DNA from: Ferruginibacter sp.
Lineage (GTDB): Bacteria > Bacteroidota > Bacteroidia > Chitinophagales > Chitinophagaceae
NCBI GenBank assembly: GCA_014379625.1
Contig: JACMLJ010000095.1
Location: forward strand, 310,001 to 374,000
DNA: 64,000 nucleotides
Direction: 5' to 3'
In this document: one piece after another, positions 56,350 to 64,000 of the stretch
Layout of the letters: the number at the start of each line of letters is the position of its first letter
Position numbering within the stretch: the first letter of the stretch is position 1
Made by a program: the position numbers and the translations under genes
Notes under the pieces: generated by a model
Seen by the model: the letters and a program-made list of their open reading frames with translations, nothing else
What the model was told of the DNA's origin: nothing
Database searches by the model: none

Positions 56350-57930
56350 CTAATCCTGCTCCGAATGCACATGCATTGCATCTTCCATTTTATATGCAGG
56401 CTTAAAGTTTTTTAGTATCACAGAAATATTTTTGTCTTTCGAACCAAAGTTTACAAAGTCCCTGATTAATTCCAGCACATCATAATCGATGTACACCGTA
56501 TTGGCTGCGTCAATTATCAATTTGCAGTTTCTGGGCAAATGTGCAAGCGTTTGTTTAATTGCTGCTTTATTTAAAAAAGAGACTTCCTGTGCCAGGTCCA
56601 TATGTACTGTTTCGCCTTCGTGGTGTTTTTCCTTCTTAAAGAAGTAAGCAAGCCGCATATTTCCTCTCAGGATAAAGAAAATACTTACTACCAAACCAAT
56701 ACCCACACCTCTCAATAAGTCGATCATAACCACCGCAATTACCGTTACAATAAAGGGGATGAATTGAAATTTGCCGGATTGCCACATGTGCTTAAACACT
56801 TTTGGACTGGCCAGTTTTAAACCGATCATTATTAAAATTGCGGCCAAACAAGCCATTGGGATTCTATTTAACAGGCCAGGTATAAAGACAACGGCAATTA
56901 AAAGAAATACACCATGAGCAATTGCAGAGAGCTTTGTTCTGGCGCCAGCATTGACATTGGCCGATGTTCTTACAATTACCGAGGTCATCGGTAAACCGCC
57001 GATTAAGCCGGCAAAAATATTGCCTATTCCCTGTGCCCTTAACTCTGCATTGGCGCTGGAATATCTTTTCAACGGATCCATTTTATCACCGGCTTCCAGG
57101 CAGAGCAATGTTTCAATACTCGCTACTGTCGCAATGGTAGCAGCCGTAATCCAAACGGCTGGATTTGCAAAACCGGCGAAATTGGGGAAACTAAACTGTC
57201 CAAAAAATTCACCGAAGGAAGAGGCGGTTGGCAGCTTTACCAAATGCTCGCCTGATATCACCAGTGCGGGGTTGGTTATTTTGAATAATTCATTGATCAA
57301 AATACCAGCTACCACCACCACCAATGCTCCGGGAATAGCTTTTATTTTCTTCAAGAAAGGTACTTTGTTAAAAGCAACCAAAATGCAAATAGAGACAATA
57401 GTAACAATAATGATCCCTGTGTGAGCGTAATTAAATGAATGAATAGTTTCACTGAAGAAACCCTTATCGGCGGCATCCATCAGTTCATAGGAATAAAAAT
57501 CGCCTTCATGTTCTTTATCATACCCAATTGCATGTGGCAGTTCTTTTTTGATAATAATAATGCCTATCGCAGTAAGCATACCCTCAATAACCCCTGAAGG
57601 GAAATAACTGGAAATACCCCCGGCCTTGGCAATGCCTAATATGAGCTGAAAACCTCCTGCAAGCACAACTGCCAGCAAAAAAGTTTCGTATCCAAGATTT
57701 GTTATCGCTGCAAGAACAATGGCAATAAGCCCTGCGGCGGGACCAGATACACTCACATTTGATTGACTAAGTATGCCTACTAGTATACCTCCAATAACAC
57801 CAGTGATAATGCCGGCAAATGGGGGTGCCCCGCTGGCTACGGCTATTCCCAAACAAAGGGGGAGTGCCACCAAAAAAACCACCATACCCGAAAGCAAATC
57901 TGTTTTTAAATTTTGAGTATTCAATTTCAT
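56350..57930 (-). CDS. SulP-family anion transporter (probable bicarbonate transporter)
   Basis: 526 residues. A membrane domain of about 12-14 helices (LKTDLLSGMVVFLVALPLCLGIA, VSGPAAGLIAI, PMTSVIVRTSANVNAGARTK) is followed by a C-terminal STAS domain (about 430-520, VHMDLAQEVSFLNKAAIKQTL; KLIIDAANTVYIDYDVL). SulP proteins move sulfate, dicarboxylates or bicarbonate; next to carbonic anhydrase and DAB genes, bicarbonate is the most likely substrate. It would act with or before the DAB system in Ci uptake. Confidence 0.88.
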   Translation of the reverse strand: MKLNTQNLKTDLLSGMVVFLVALPLCLGIAVASGAPPFAGIITGVIGGILVGILSQSNVSVSGPAAGLIAIVLAAITNLGYETFLLAVVLAGGFQLILGIAKAGGISSYFPSGVIEGMLTAIGIIIIKKELPHAIGYDKEHEGDFYSYELMDAADKGFFSETIHSFNYAHTGIIIVTIVSICILVAFNKVPFLKKIKAIPGALVVVVAGILINELFKITNPALVISGEHLVKLPTASSFGEFFGQFSFPNFAGFANPAVWITAATIATVASIETLLCLEAGDKMDPLKRYSSANAELRAQGIGNIFAGLIGGLPMTSVIVRTSANVNAGARTKLSAIAHGVFLLIAVVFIPGLLNRIPMACLAAILIMIGLKLASPKVFKHMWQSGKFQFIPFIVTVIAVVMIDLLRGVGIGLVVSIFFILRGNMRLAYFFKKEKHHEGETVHMDLAQEVSFLNKAAIKQTLAHLPRNCKLIIDAANTVYIDYDVLELIRDFVNFGSKDKNISVILKNFKPAYKMEDAMHVHSEQD

Positions 57931-58116
57931 CTTTACTGTTTATTTAATACAACCAGGCCGCTTCAACAGAAGGAACTGCGAAAAGTTTTTAAAAAATGGG
58001 CGAAAGAGATTTCTTGTCTTTTGTAAAAAGGTATAATACTCCTGTATAATTGCTGGAATTACTACTCTGCATCAATAAGCAGGCGGATAAGAAAAGACCG
58101 TTAAAGTGAAAATAAA

Positions 58117-58494
58117 TTAAGCTGCGTTGGGCGGGGGAGCGTGCAACTCACCGTGAAAAGCAATATAAGTGCCTGAGTTTTCGTACTTATATTTTCGGGA
58201 AGTTTTAGTGCCAAAATCCTGCGTAGTATGGTGCTCATGCAGAAATTCTTCAGAAAGGCTATTGCCGCTACCCGGCACTTTTTCTTCTATATTATTATTG
58301 CCGGAGGAATCTGTACCGTCCTCCCCGCTATCACTCAGGGGGATATCAACAGACATTGCTGTTTGTACCTTGGCCAGTTCCTGCTGGGTAGCAATAGTAA
58401 AACGAGCACTTAGAGTAAGCCAAAGCAAGACCAGCATCAAAAAAATGGATGATGACTTTTGAAAAATTGTATATAGTTTCCTGCTTTTCTTCAT
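58117..58494 (-). CDS. Small exported or anchored protein with His-rich tail, upstream of sulP
   Basis: 125 residues from the ATG at 58494 (MKKSRKLYTIFQKSSSIF), with an N-terminal hydrophobic helix that may be a signal anchor. The middle is Asp/Ser/Asn-rich and low-complexity (SGEDGTDSSGNNN). The C-terminal third holds the conserved-looking LHEHHTTQDF and ends IAFHGELHAPPPNA. I do not recognise a family. It is 186 bases upstream of sulP on the same strand. Clustered His suggest metal binding, perhaps zinc for the carbonic anhydrases, but this is inference only. Confidence 0.6.
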   Translation of the reverse strand: MKKSRKLYTIFQKSSSIFLMLVLLWLTLSARFTIATQQELAKVQTAMSVDIPLSDSGEDGTDSSGNNNIEEKVPGSGNSLSEEFLHEHHTTQDFGTKTSRKYKYENSGTYIAFHGELHAPPPNAA

Positions 58495-58887
58495 TAATGT
58501 GATGCAAAATAGCATTTTACAATATTAAAACCAAATCACACCACTCTTCATTGAAAATTTTACAAGTTTTTAGTCAGCAGAATATTCTTTATGTGAGCTG
58601 AGCAGTGCTGTCAATCAGTAAGTTAAATAAACAACAATTAAATTAAGGAACCAGAATATGCCTATTATTAAAGTTACAGTACAATTTGTTTAGTAAAAGG
58701 TTTATCCTACCCGCAACATAAATATACAAGTATCATTTAAGTATTTTAGAAAGCTCATGCGATCATGCAACAAATTGCTGCCTGATAATAAAGCGTGGGC
58801 GAAGTAAAGAATTGAAGTTGATCCTGATTTTTTAATCGTTTATTTTCTCTACAAAAAAATGACCTGCAGCGACCTGTGCATTCCAGG
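58495..58887. other. ~390-bp intergenic region
   Basis: Lies between the small His-rich protein gene and the glycosylase gene, both on the minus strand. It is AT-rich, and a short minus-strand frame at 58755-58976 overlapping the glycosylase is rejected. Promoters for the sulP block may lie here. Confidence 0.4.
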
Positions 58888-59553
58888 TTACTGGCTCTTT
58901 CTTTTTCTTTTACATAAATAAGAATGCCACAAAATGAATGCGGCAATTGTCTGATAAGGTTTCCAGGCTGATGCAATTGCGGCTATTGCTATCTTTGAAC
59001 TGTCTTTTGATAATTTTTTGGTTTCTCTTACACTTGTCATCAACGCAACATCACCTAACGGGAAAAGGTCGCACCGTTGAAGTACCATCATTAAATATAC
59101 ATCTGCCGACCAGTTGCCGATTCCTTTAATTTTTGTAAGCGTTGACCTTACGGTATCATTGTCCATGGCCGATAATGCATCAATGTTTAACTCATCATTT
59201 AAAAATGCACTGGCTAAATGTTTCGCATAAATGATTTTTTGCCTGCTGAAATAACAGTCTCTAAGTTCTTCATTGCTTAGCGCTAATAAATTAGCCGGTG
59301 TGATATCCGCGGTTTTTTGTTTTAATTTATTTAATGCCGCCATCGCGGAAGCCAATGAAACCTGTTGTTCTAAAATAATATGTACCAATGTTTCAAAAGA
59401 AGCGGATCGCTGCCAGCAGGGAGGATACTGATGGGTATCTAAAATAGCCTGAAGATCGGGGTCCTGCTTTGCTAAATGATCGCAAATGATGTTGAAACTA
59501 CTTTCACTAAAAGTTTGTATCCCGTTTATGCTAACTGGCCCCGTCACCGTCAT
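58888..59553 (-). CDS. DNA-3-methyladenine glycosylase (AlkA-like, HhH-GPD)
   Basis: 221 residues. The family signature HIILEQQVS near 58-66, the helix-hairpin-helix KIKGIGNWSADVYLMMVL (141-158) and the catalytic Asp D168 in FPLGDVAL identify a base-excision glycosylase for alkylated bases. There is no Fe-S Cys cluster. It follows the enoyl-CoA hydratase gene after 3 bases on the same strand, so the two are co-transcribed although functionally unrelated. Confidence 0.9.
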   Translation of the reverse strand: MTVTGPVSINGIQTFSESSFNIICDHLAKQDPDLQAILDTHQYPPCWQRSASFETLVHIILEQQVSLASAMAALNKLKQKTADITPANLLALSNEELRDCYFSRQKIIYAKHLASAFLNDELNIDALSAMDNDTVRSTLTKIKGIGNWSADVYLMMVLQRCDLFPLGDVALMTSVRETKKLSKDSSKIAIAAIASAWKPYQTIAAFILWHSYLCKRKRKSQ

Positions 59554-59556
59554 TGT

Positions 59557-60330
59557 TTATTTCTTTTCGGTAAATTTACTGATCGCATTTTTTGAATATG
59601 CGCTCATTACCAATCGCCCACTGATCGCCGCTCTTTCTTTTAATAACTCATCCCAGTGATCGGTTCCTTTCCAGAACATTCTTTTCATTTCGGCCATAGC
59701 CTGCGGACTGCTGTGCGATAAAGTGGTTGCCAGCCGGTTGATGGATTCATCCATATTGTCTTTATTATCATGTAATTCCGCAAACAAACCTTTTCGTTTC
59801 GCCCAATCGCTGTTTCGCCAGGTATTTGCGTCAATAGCCAGGGCGCTAAATGCGGCTGTTCCTATCTTTCTTTCTACCGCCGGACCAATTACAAAAGGGC
59901 CAATGCCTATCGCCAGCTCGCTCAGTTTTATATCAGCTTTATCTAAAGCGATGGCATAATCAACTGCCGCCGTTAACCCTATTCCACCACCTACGCATTT
60001 TCCATGAATACGCCCGATGATAAATTTAGGGCACTTGCGCATTGCGTTGATCACATTGGCAAACCCGCAGAAAAATTTTATCGCTTCTCCTTCCGTTTTT
60101 AACGCGAGCAATTCGTCAAATGACGCACCGGAGCAAAAAATGGTATCTCCCTCGCTTTTTAAAATGATCACTTTAGTATCTTCATGAGTCCCGGCAAAAT
60201 GAATTTCTTTTGCCAGTGCATCTAAAATTTTTCCCGGAAGGGCATTACTAGCGGGATGAAAAAATTCAATGGTGGTGATACCCTGATGGGTTTCTATTTT
60301 TACATAACCTTCTTTTACTTGCTGTATCAT
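59557..60330 (-). CDS. Enoyl-CoA hydratase/isomerase family protein
   Basis: 257 residues. Crotonase-fold motifs: CSGASFDELL (oxyanion hole), GGGIGLTAAVDYAIA and LSELAIGIGPFVIGPAVERKIG. The first catalytic Glu of classical hydratases (GGGxE) is Gly here; the second Glu (SELAIG) is kept. This GGG(V/I)GL pattern occurs in methylglutaconyl-CoA hydratase-like members (leucine breakdown). It lies about 1.7 kb from paaZ, so a role in phenylacetate or other acyl-CoA degradation is also possible. It is followed after 3 bases by the glycosylase gene. Confidence 0.85.
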   Translation of the reverse strand: MIQQVKEGYVKIETHQGITTIEFFHPASNALPGKILDALAKEIHFAGTHEDTKVIILKSEGDTIFCSGASFDELLALKTEGEAIKFFCGFANVINAMRKCPKFIIGRIHGKCVGGGIGLTAAVDYAIALDKADIKLSELAIGIGPFVIGPAVERKIGTAAFSALAIDANTWRNSDWAKRKGLFAELHDNKDNMDESINRLATTLSHSSPQAMAEMKRMFWKGTDHWDELLKERAAISGRLVMSAYSKNAISKFTEKK

Positions 60331-60705
60331 ATTGCTATTTTAATTTGCTCCTTTAATAATAAAATGAAATTGAGCGATCAAAAATTCAATTTTTAAAATG
60401 ATAGTTCGCCTATAATTATTTTAATTCCAGCTTAATTTCCTTCCTCCATATTATTCCTCCCGGATGAGCAATTTTCCGGAAACCATTGTGGATATTTACC
60501 AGCATTTTATTTGGGAATAAGCTTTATTGTACCCTCAATCAAACCTCAAAAAGAGCATTCCCGTGCTGCTTAAAGATAAATTATTAATACCCGGGTGTTC
60601 TGAATTATGAAAAAGAATTCAGGCAAAAGAATGATTTTGTAAATCTCAAAAAATGATAAGGCTGCAAAAAATCTTACTCAGGATCACCCAATGATGTAAC
60701 TACAA
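60331..60705. other. 375-bp gap
   Basis: No gene. It contains a TTTCCGGAAA palindrome at 60473-60482 but no terminator or promoter I can support. Confidence 0.4.
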
Positions 60706-61323
60706 TTAAAATCCCGTTAAAGCAGCATCAATTAAAAAAGATTTTATTTCTGTATCGGGTACTTCAAAACCTGGCAGATATTCTAGCTCTTCATCATAAT
60801 TAATTCCCACAAAATAATTAAGCTGGCCCCTAAACAATTTTTCACTAAATAAATCTTTAAAAAGTTCATTTGCCCTTTCTGAAATAGTTGCAATGGTATA
60901 GTTATTTCTTAAAATAAAATAGAGGTCTGTATAGTCTTTCCACTTGCTTCTTCTTCCTAATGCATATGCCTTCATTGCTGCAAGGTCTAATAAACTGGGT
61001 ATGGTAATATAATTATCAACCTTTACGTCATGAGCTATTTCAAATTCATAGTCAAAAAAAGTGAATTTTACATTCCGGCATACCAGGTTTAACTGGCCGT
61101 CAATATTAAGGGTTACCAAAATTTTCTCCTTTTTCTCTTCAAACTTTTTGGTAATTGCTTTTGGTTTTATAGTTCCGCATTTAAACAAATCAAAATCAAT
61201 TGATCTTCTATGACCAATATGTAAAGCAACGGCAGTACCACCAACCATATAAAACTCTTTTTTGAAATTGGCAACTACCGGCAGCAAATCAGTTTGGTTT
61301 TGATCAAGAATATTGAGGAACAT
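60706..61323 (-). CDS. Nucleotidyl transferase AbiEii/AbiGii-type toxin-like protein
   Basis: 205 residues, shorter than the ~300 of classical AbiEii. The nucleotidyltransferase motifs are intact: YMVGGTAVALH (G28, G29), the metal Asps D43 and D45 in RRSIDFDLF, and the later DLAAMKAYALGRRSKWKDYTDLYFIL that carries the family's conserved Lys and Asp. Such enzymes add nucleotides to tRNA or other targets and serve as toxins of type IV-like toxin-antitoxin or phage-abortive modules. The small gene upstream overlaps it by 20 bases, as expected for a paired antitoxin. Confidence 0.85.
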   Translation of the reverse strand: MFLNILDQNQTDLLPVVANFKKEFYMVGGTAVALHIGHRRSIDFDLFKCGTIKPKAITKKFEEKKEKILVTLNIDGQLNLVCRNVKFTFFDYEFEIAHDVKVDNYITIPSLLDLAAMKAYALGRRSKWKDYTDLYFILRNNYTIATISERANELFKDLFSEKLFRGQLNYFVGINYDEELEYLPGFEVPDTEIKSFLIDAALTGF

Positions 61324-61594
61324 ATTTCTTAAAATAGAGTGTAAAAAAATTTTGCATAACCGGCAAATAATTACTTCTATGTTCCCACATATTTATTTGT
61401 GTGAAAAAAATTTCAGCAACTTTTTCAATACCCGCAATATTGAACAAGGATTTTATGTCTTCCTGGTTGGCATAATTCAAAAAAAATTCCACAACTACCG
61501 GCAATGGCAAATTTTCTTTCTCACTTTCTTTGGAATACCAGAATAAGTGCGCATTTTTCCTTATCAGCGCCTTCAGTTCAATGGAATTTTCCAT
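61304..61594 (-). CDS. Small partner of the AbiEii-type protein (putative antitoxin)
   Basis: 96 residues from the ATG at 61594 (MENSIELKALIRKNAHLFWY); a start at 61621 would add nine residues. The protein is probably all helical, with LPVVVEFFLNYAN and a ..FFTQINMWEHRSNYLPVMQNFF segment. I do not recognise a named family. It precedes and overlaps the nucleotidyltransferase gene by 20 bases, so the two are translationally coupled. The antitoxin role is inferred from position only. Confidence 0.65.
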   Translation of the reverse strand: MENSIELKALIRKNAHLFWYSKESEKENLPLPVVVEFFLNYANQEDIKSLFNIAGIEKVAEIFFTQINMWEHRSNYLPVMQNFFTLYFKKYVPQYS

Positions 61595-62031
61595 ACTCAA
61601 ATATACTGATTTTAAGGTCATTTGATAGGGGTATTTATCAAATTGTGCTGCAAAATAAAGAAAATATAAGGTGTTTTTGAATAGGTATATTGAGGGATTT
61701 CCCCTCCCTTATAAATGACTAAAATATTGCCCTTCTTAGTTTTGTAAACTACAAATATGCTGTCGTCATTTAATTGTAAACCAGGCAATTCTTAGGTACC
61801 GGGAAAGGTGATTTTGTTCGGTAGATAATATTAAATTCTCCTCTTGTTCCGTGCTATACAGTTTTTCTTCAAATCCTGTGCCTTCTGTTTTACCTGCTCT
61901 AAGTTGAACTTGCGCTGTTTGGATAAGATGACGCTGGCTTTTAATGACCCTTTCATTATGATATTTTGTAATTCATTTTTAAATCCAAAAAGGTAAATTT
62001 CAAACCCTTAATTCAAAAACAAGTTTATACT
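61595..62031. other. 437-bp gap
   Basis: AT-rich, no convincing gene on either strand. It probably holds the promoter of the putative toxin-antitoxin pair and the end of the paaZ transcript, but I see no clear terminator. Confidence 0.4.
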
Positions 62032-64000
62032 TCATTGTTCTATTTTAGCCACCATCGTTAATATCGTTGCCACTCCCGTCACCTCACCGGTTTCATCAAT
62101 CATTTCAACCAGCCATTTTACAATCCCTTTATCAATATCATCGCCTCTTTTAAAATCTGCGGGGTTTTCTATTATGCGTTTATCATTGGGTAATTTTTCT
62201 TTACAGGTAAAGCGGATATGAATTTCGGAGCCGGGATATACGGGCTTTGTAAAACGCAATTCATCAATGCCATAATTTAACAATACCGGGTTCTTTTCAT
62301 AGCTATCAACAAATAGTCCAGCGGCAATACTCATGATAAAATACCCATGTGCTACCTGTTGCTGAAACATGGTGCCTGTAAAATCAGTTGTTTTGATGTG
62401 GGCATAAAAATGATCACCGGTTAAATCAGCGAACCGGTCAATATCTTCAGCACGGATGATTTTTTTTTCAGTGATGAGCTGGTCCCCAATTTCAAGTTCC
62501 TCAAAATATTTTTTAAATGGATGCTTACCAGGTTCTTTCCCAATGGCATTTTGCTGGTACACATGGGTGATGGCGGTAATGGTGGTGGGCGAACCCTGTA
62601 TGGCGGTACGTTGCAGGTAGTGTTTTACGCCGCGCAGGCCACCCATTTCTTCTCCTCCGCCGGCCCGGCCCGGACCGCCATGTACCAATAACGGTAACGG
62701 GGAGCCGTGCCCGGTACTTTCTTTTGCGCACTCGTTATTCAATACCAGTATCCTGCCGTGGTGTGTTGCCGCGCTGATCACATATTGCCTGGCAATTGTA
62801 TTGTTTGCCGTAACAATTGTTGAGCATAAACTTCCTTTCCCTTTTTTACTCAGCTCAATTGCTTCATCCATATTTTTATAGGGCATGATGGTGCTTACCG
62901 GGCCAAATGCTTCGATGCTGTGTACGTCATCGGACGCAAAGGGCTTATCGTTCAATAGCAATAAAGGCGAAATAAAAGCCCCTTTATCCGCATCCGCATC
63001 TAATACTTCAACACTGTCTAATGATCCGTAAATTATTTGCGAACTGGCTAATAATTTTTGTACCTGCTCCTTTACTTCCTTACGCTGTGTTTGCCCCGCT
63101 AATGAACCCATACGCACTTTTTCGTTTAACGGGTTGCCAATGGTTGTTTGTGCCAAAGCGGATGCAATGGCTTTCCATATATCCTCCATTTTATTTTCTG
63201 GTACAAAGATTCTTCTTATGCCGGTACACCGTTGACCAGCTTTTAACGTCATTTCTTTTCTTACTTCTTTTACAAAAATATCCCACTCCGGCATGCCGGG
63301 CACAACATCCTCACCCATTACAATACAATTTAAGCTATCCGCTTCCACGGTAAAGGGCACCGATTCCTTTAAAATAAACGGATTTGATTTTAAAAGCAGC
63401 CCGGTTTTTGCAGAGCCGGTAAAAGTTACCACGTCCTGAGATGTAACATGATCCAGCAGATCGCCCGCATTTCCGCAAACTAATTGCAATGCACCCGTCG
63501 GCAATATCCCCGAAGCAATTATTTCTCTTACAAATGCTTCTGTCAGAAAAGAAGTGACGGTAGCGGGCTTAACGATCGCGGGCATACCGGCCAGCAAATT
63601 CACGGCGATTTTTTCAAGCATGCCCCATACAGGAAAATTGAATGCATTGATATGAATGGCCACTCCCTCCTTAGGCACCAGAATATGTGTGCCCATAAAT
63701 GTATTCTGCCTGCCCAGATTATGGCTTTCCCCATCTATGCAAAATGTTTCATCCGGAAATTTACGGCGCAACGATGCGTTTGCAAAAAGATTGCCGATGC
63801 CCCCTTCAATATCTACCCAGCTATCGGCCCTGGTAGCGCCGGTTTGGTAACTGAGCGTATAAAATTTGTTGAGGTGATTTCTTAAATATAGTGCCAGCGC
63901 CTTCAGCATATTACCCCGTTCATGAAAGGTCATTTTGCGCAAAGCGGGGTTGCCAACCTTTCTTGCATAATGTGCTATGGCAGCAAAATCCAGTCCTTTG
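62032..64000 (-). CDS. paaZ: Bifunctional aldehyde dehydrogenase / enoyl-CoA hydratase PaaZ (5' truncated)
   Basis: At least 656 residues; the frame is open to the right edge (KGLDFAAIAHYARKVGNPAL is read beyond the TTG at 63942), so the start is outside the window. The N-terminal aldehyde dehydrogenase domain has INAFNFPVWGMLEK, VTFTGSAKTG, the catalytic Cys in GQRCTG and FGPVSTIMPY. The C-terminal MaoC-like domain has DRFADLTGDHFYAH, whose Asp and His are catalytic in (R)-hydratases. PaaZ opens and oxidises the ring-derived oxepin-CoA in phenylacetate degradation. Other paa genes must lie to the right or elsewhere. Confidence 0.94.
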   Translation of the reverse strand, partial: KGLDFAAIAHYARKVGNPALRKMTFHERGNMLKALALYLRNHLNKFYTLSYQTGATRADSWVDIEGGIGNLFANASLRRKFPDETFCIDGESHNLGRQNTFMGTHILVPKEGVAIHINAFNFPVWGMLEKIAVNLLAGMPAIVKPATVTSFLTEAFVREIIASGILPTGALQLVCGNAGDLLDHVTSQDVVTFTGSAKTGLLLKSNPFILKESVPFTVEADSLNCIVMGEDVVPGMPEWDIFVKEVRKEMTLKAGQRCTGIRRIFVPENKMEDIWKAIASALAQTTIGNPLNEKVRMGSLAGQTQRKEVKEQVQKLLASSQIIYGSLDSVEVLDADADKGAFISPLLLLNDKPFASDDVHSIEAFGPVSTIMPYKNMDEAIELSKKGKGSLCSTIVTANNTIARQYVISAATHHGRILVLNNECAKESTGHGSPLPLLVHGGPGRAGGGEEMGGLRGVKHYLQRTAIQGSPTTITAITHVYQQNAIGKEPGKHPFKKYFEELEIGDQLITEKKIIRAEDIDRFADLTGDHFYAHIKTTDFTGTMFQQQVAHGYFIMSIAAGLFVDSYEKNPVLLNYGIDELRFTKPVYPGSEIHIRFTCKEKLPNDKRIIENPADFKRGDDIDKGIVKWLVEMIDETGEVTGVATILTMVAKIEQ

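Overview
The window is chromosomal DNA of a Bacteroidota bacterium, most likely a member of the Chitinophagaceae or a close relative. The signs are a giant secreted protein ending in a type IX secretion (CHU_C / gliding-type) sorting domain, a GLPGLI protein paired with a TonB-type outer-membrane barrel, a RecO without zinc cysteines, promoters with the Bacteroidota -7 box (TAnnTTTG), little visible Shine-Dalgarno sequence, and a moderately AT-rich composition. I see no rRNA, tRNA, CRISPR array, intact insertion sequence or prophage. Most of the window is ordinary chromosome with a few accessory patches.

Layout. 0-1.1 kb: 3' part of a GH3-family gene. 1.7-10.7 kb: one 3012-codon gene for a secreted repeat protein. 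10.8-17.3 kb: a sterol-desaturase-type hydroxylase, a lipoprotein with three internal repeats, an esterase, and DNA polymerase I. 17.5-21.3 kb: a visibly AT-richer three-gene unit (small secreted Cys protein, GLPGLI protein, TonB-type barrel). 21.9-26.1 kb: two amidohydrolases around a metal-homeostasis group (MerC-like protein, divergent SCO protein and Fur-family regulator). 26.1-35.5 kb: a long minus-strand housekeeping run (recO, cysS, EEP-family phosphatase, two rhomboids, adenosine deaminase, HAD phosphatase, rlmD). 35.6-45.9 kb: envelope proteins (TlpA-like, SurA-like, small barrels, lipoprotein), metF and an orphan NarL-type regulator. 46.1-50.7 kb: lptB, a second complete GH3 gene, a DUF3667-like protein and fabG. 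50.8-58.5 kb: an inorganic-carbon block (dabB, dabA, beta carbonic anhydrase, SulP transporter, small His-rich protein), read right to left. 58.9-64 kb: an AlkA-type glycosylase, an enoyl-CoA hydratase, a compact AbiEii-type nucleotidyltransferase with its small partner, and paaZ cut by the right edge.

How the genes work together. The clearest functional unit is sulP-can-dabA-dabB: two candidate bicarbonate/CO2 uptake systems and the enzyme that interconverts CO2 and bicarbonate. The second unit is merC/sco/fur, where a perfect 19-bp inverted repeat lies on the predicted merC promoter and suggests Fur-family control. The third is the small peptide-GLPGLI-barrel operon, whose function is unknown. 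The most unusual single observations are a rhomboid with Asn in place of the catalytic Ser beside an intact rhomboid, a GC-rich in-frame insertion in rlmD, a 116-residue extension on LptB, and nine tandem 74-residue repeats in the giant secreted protein.
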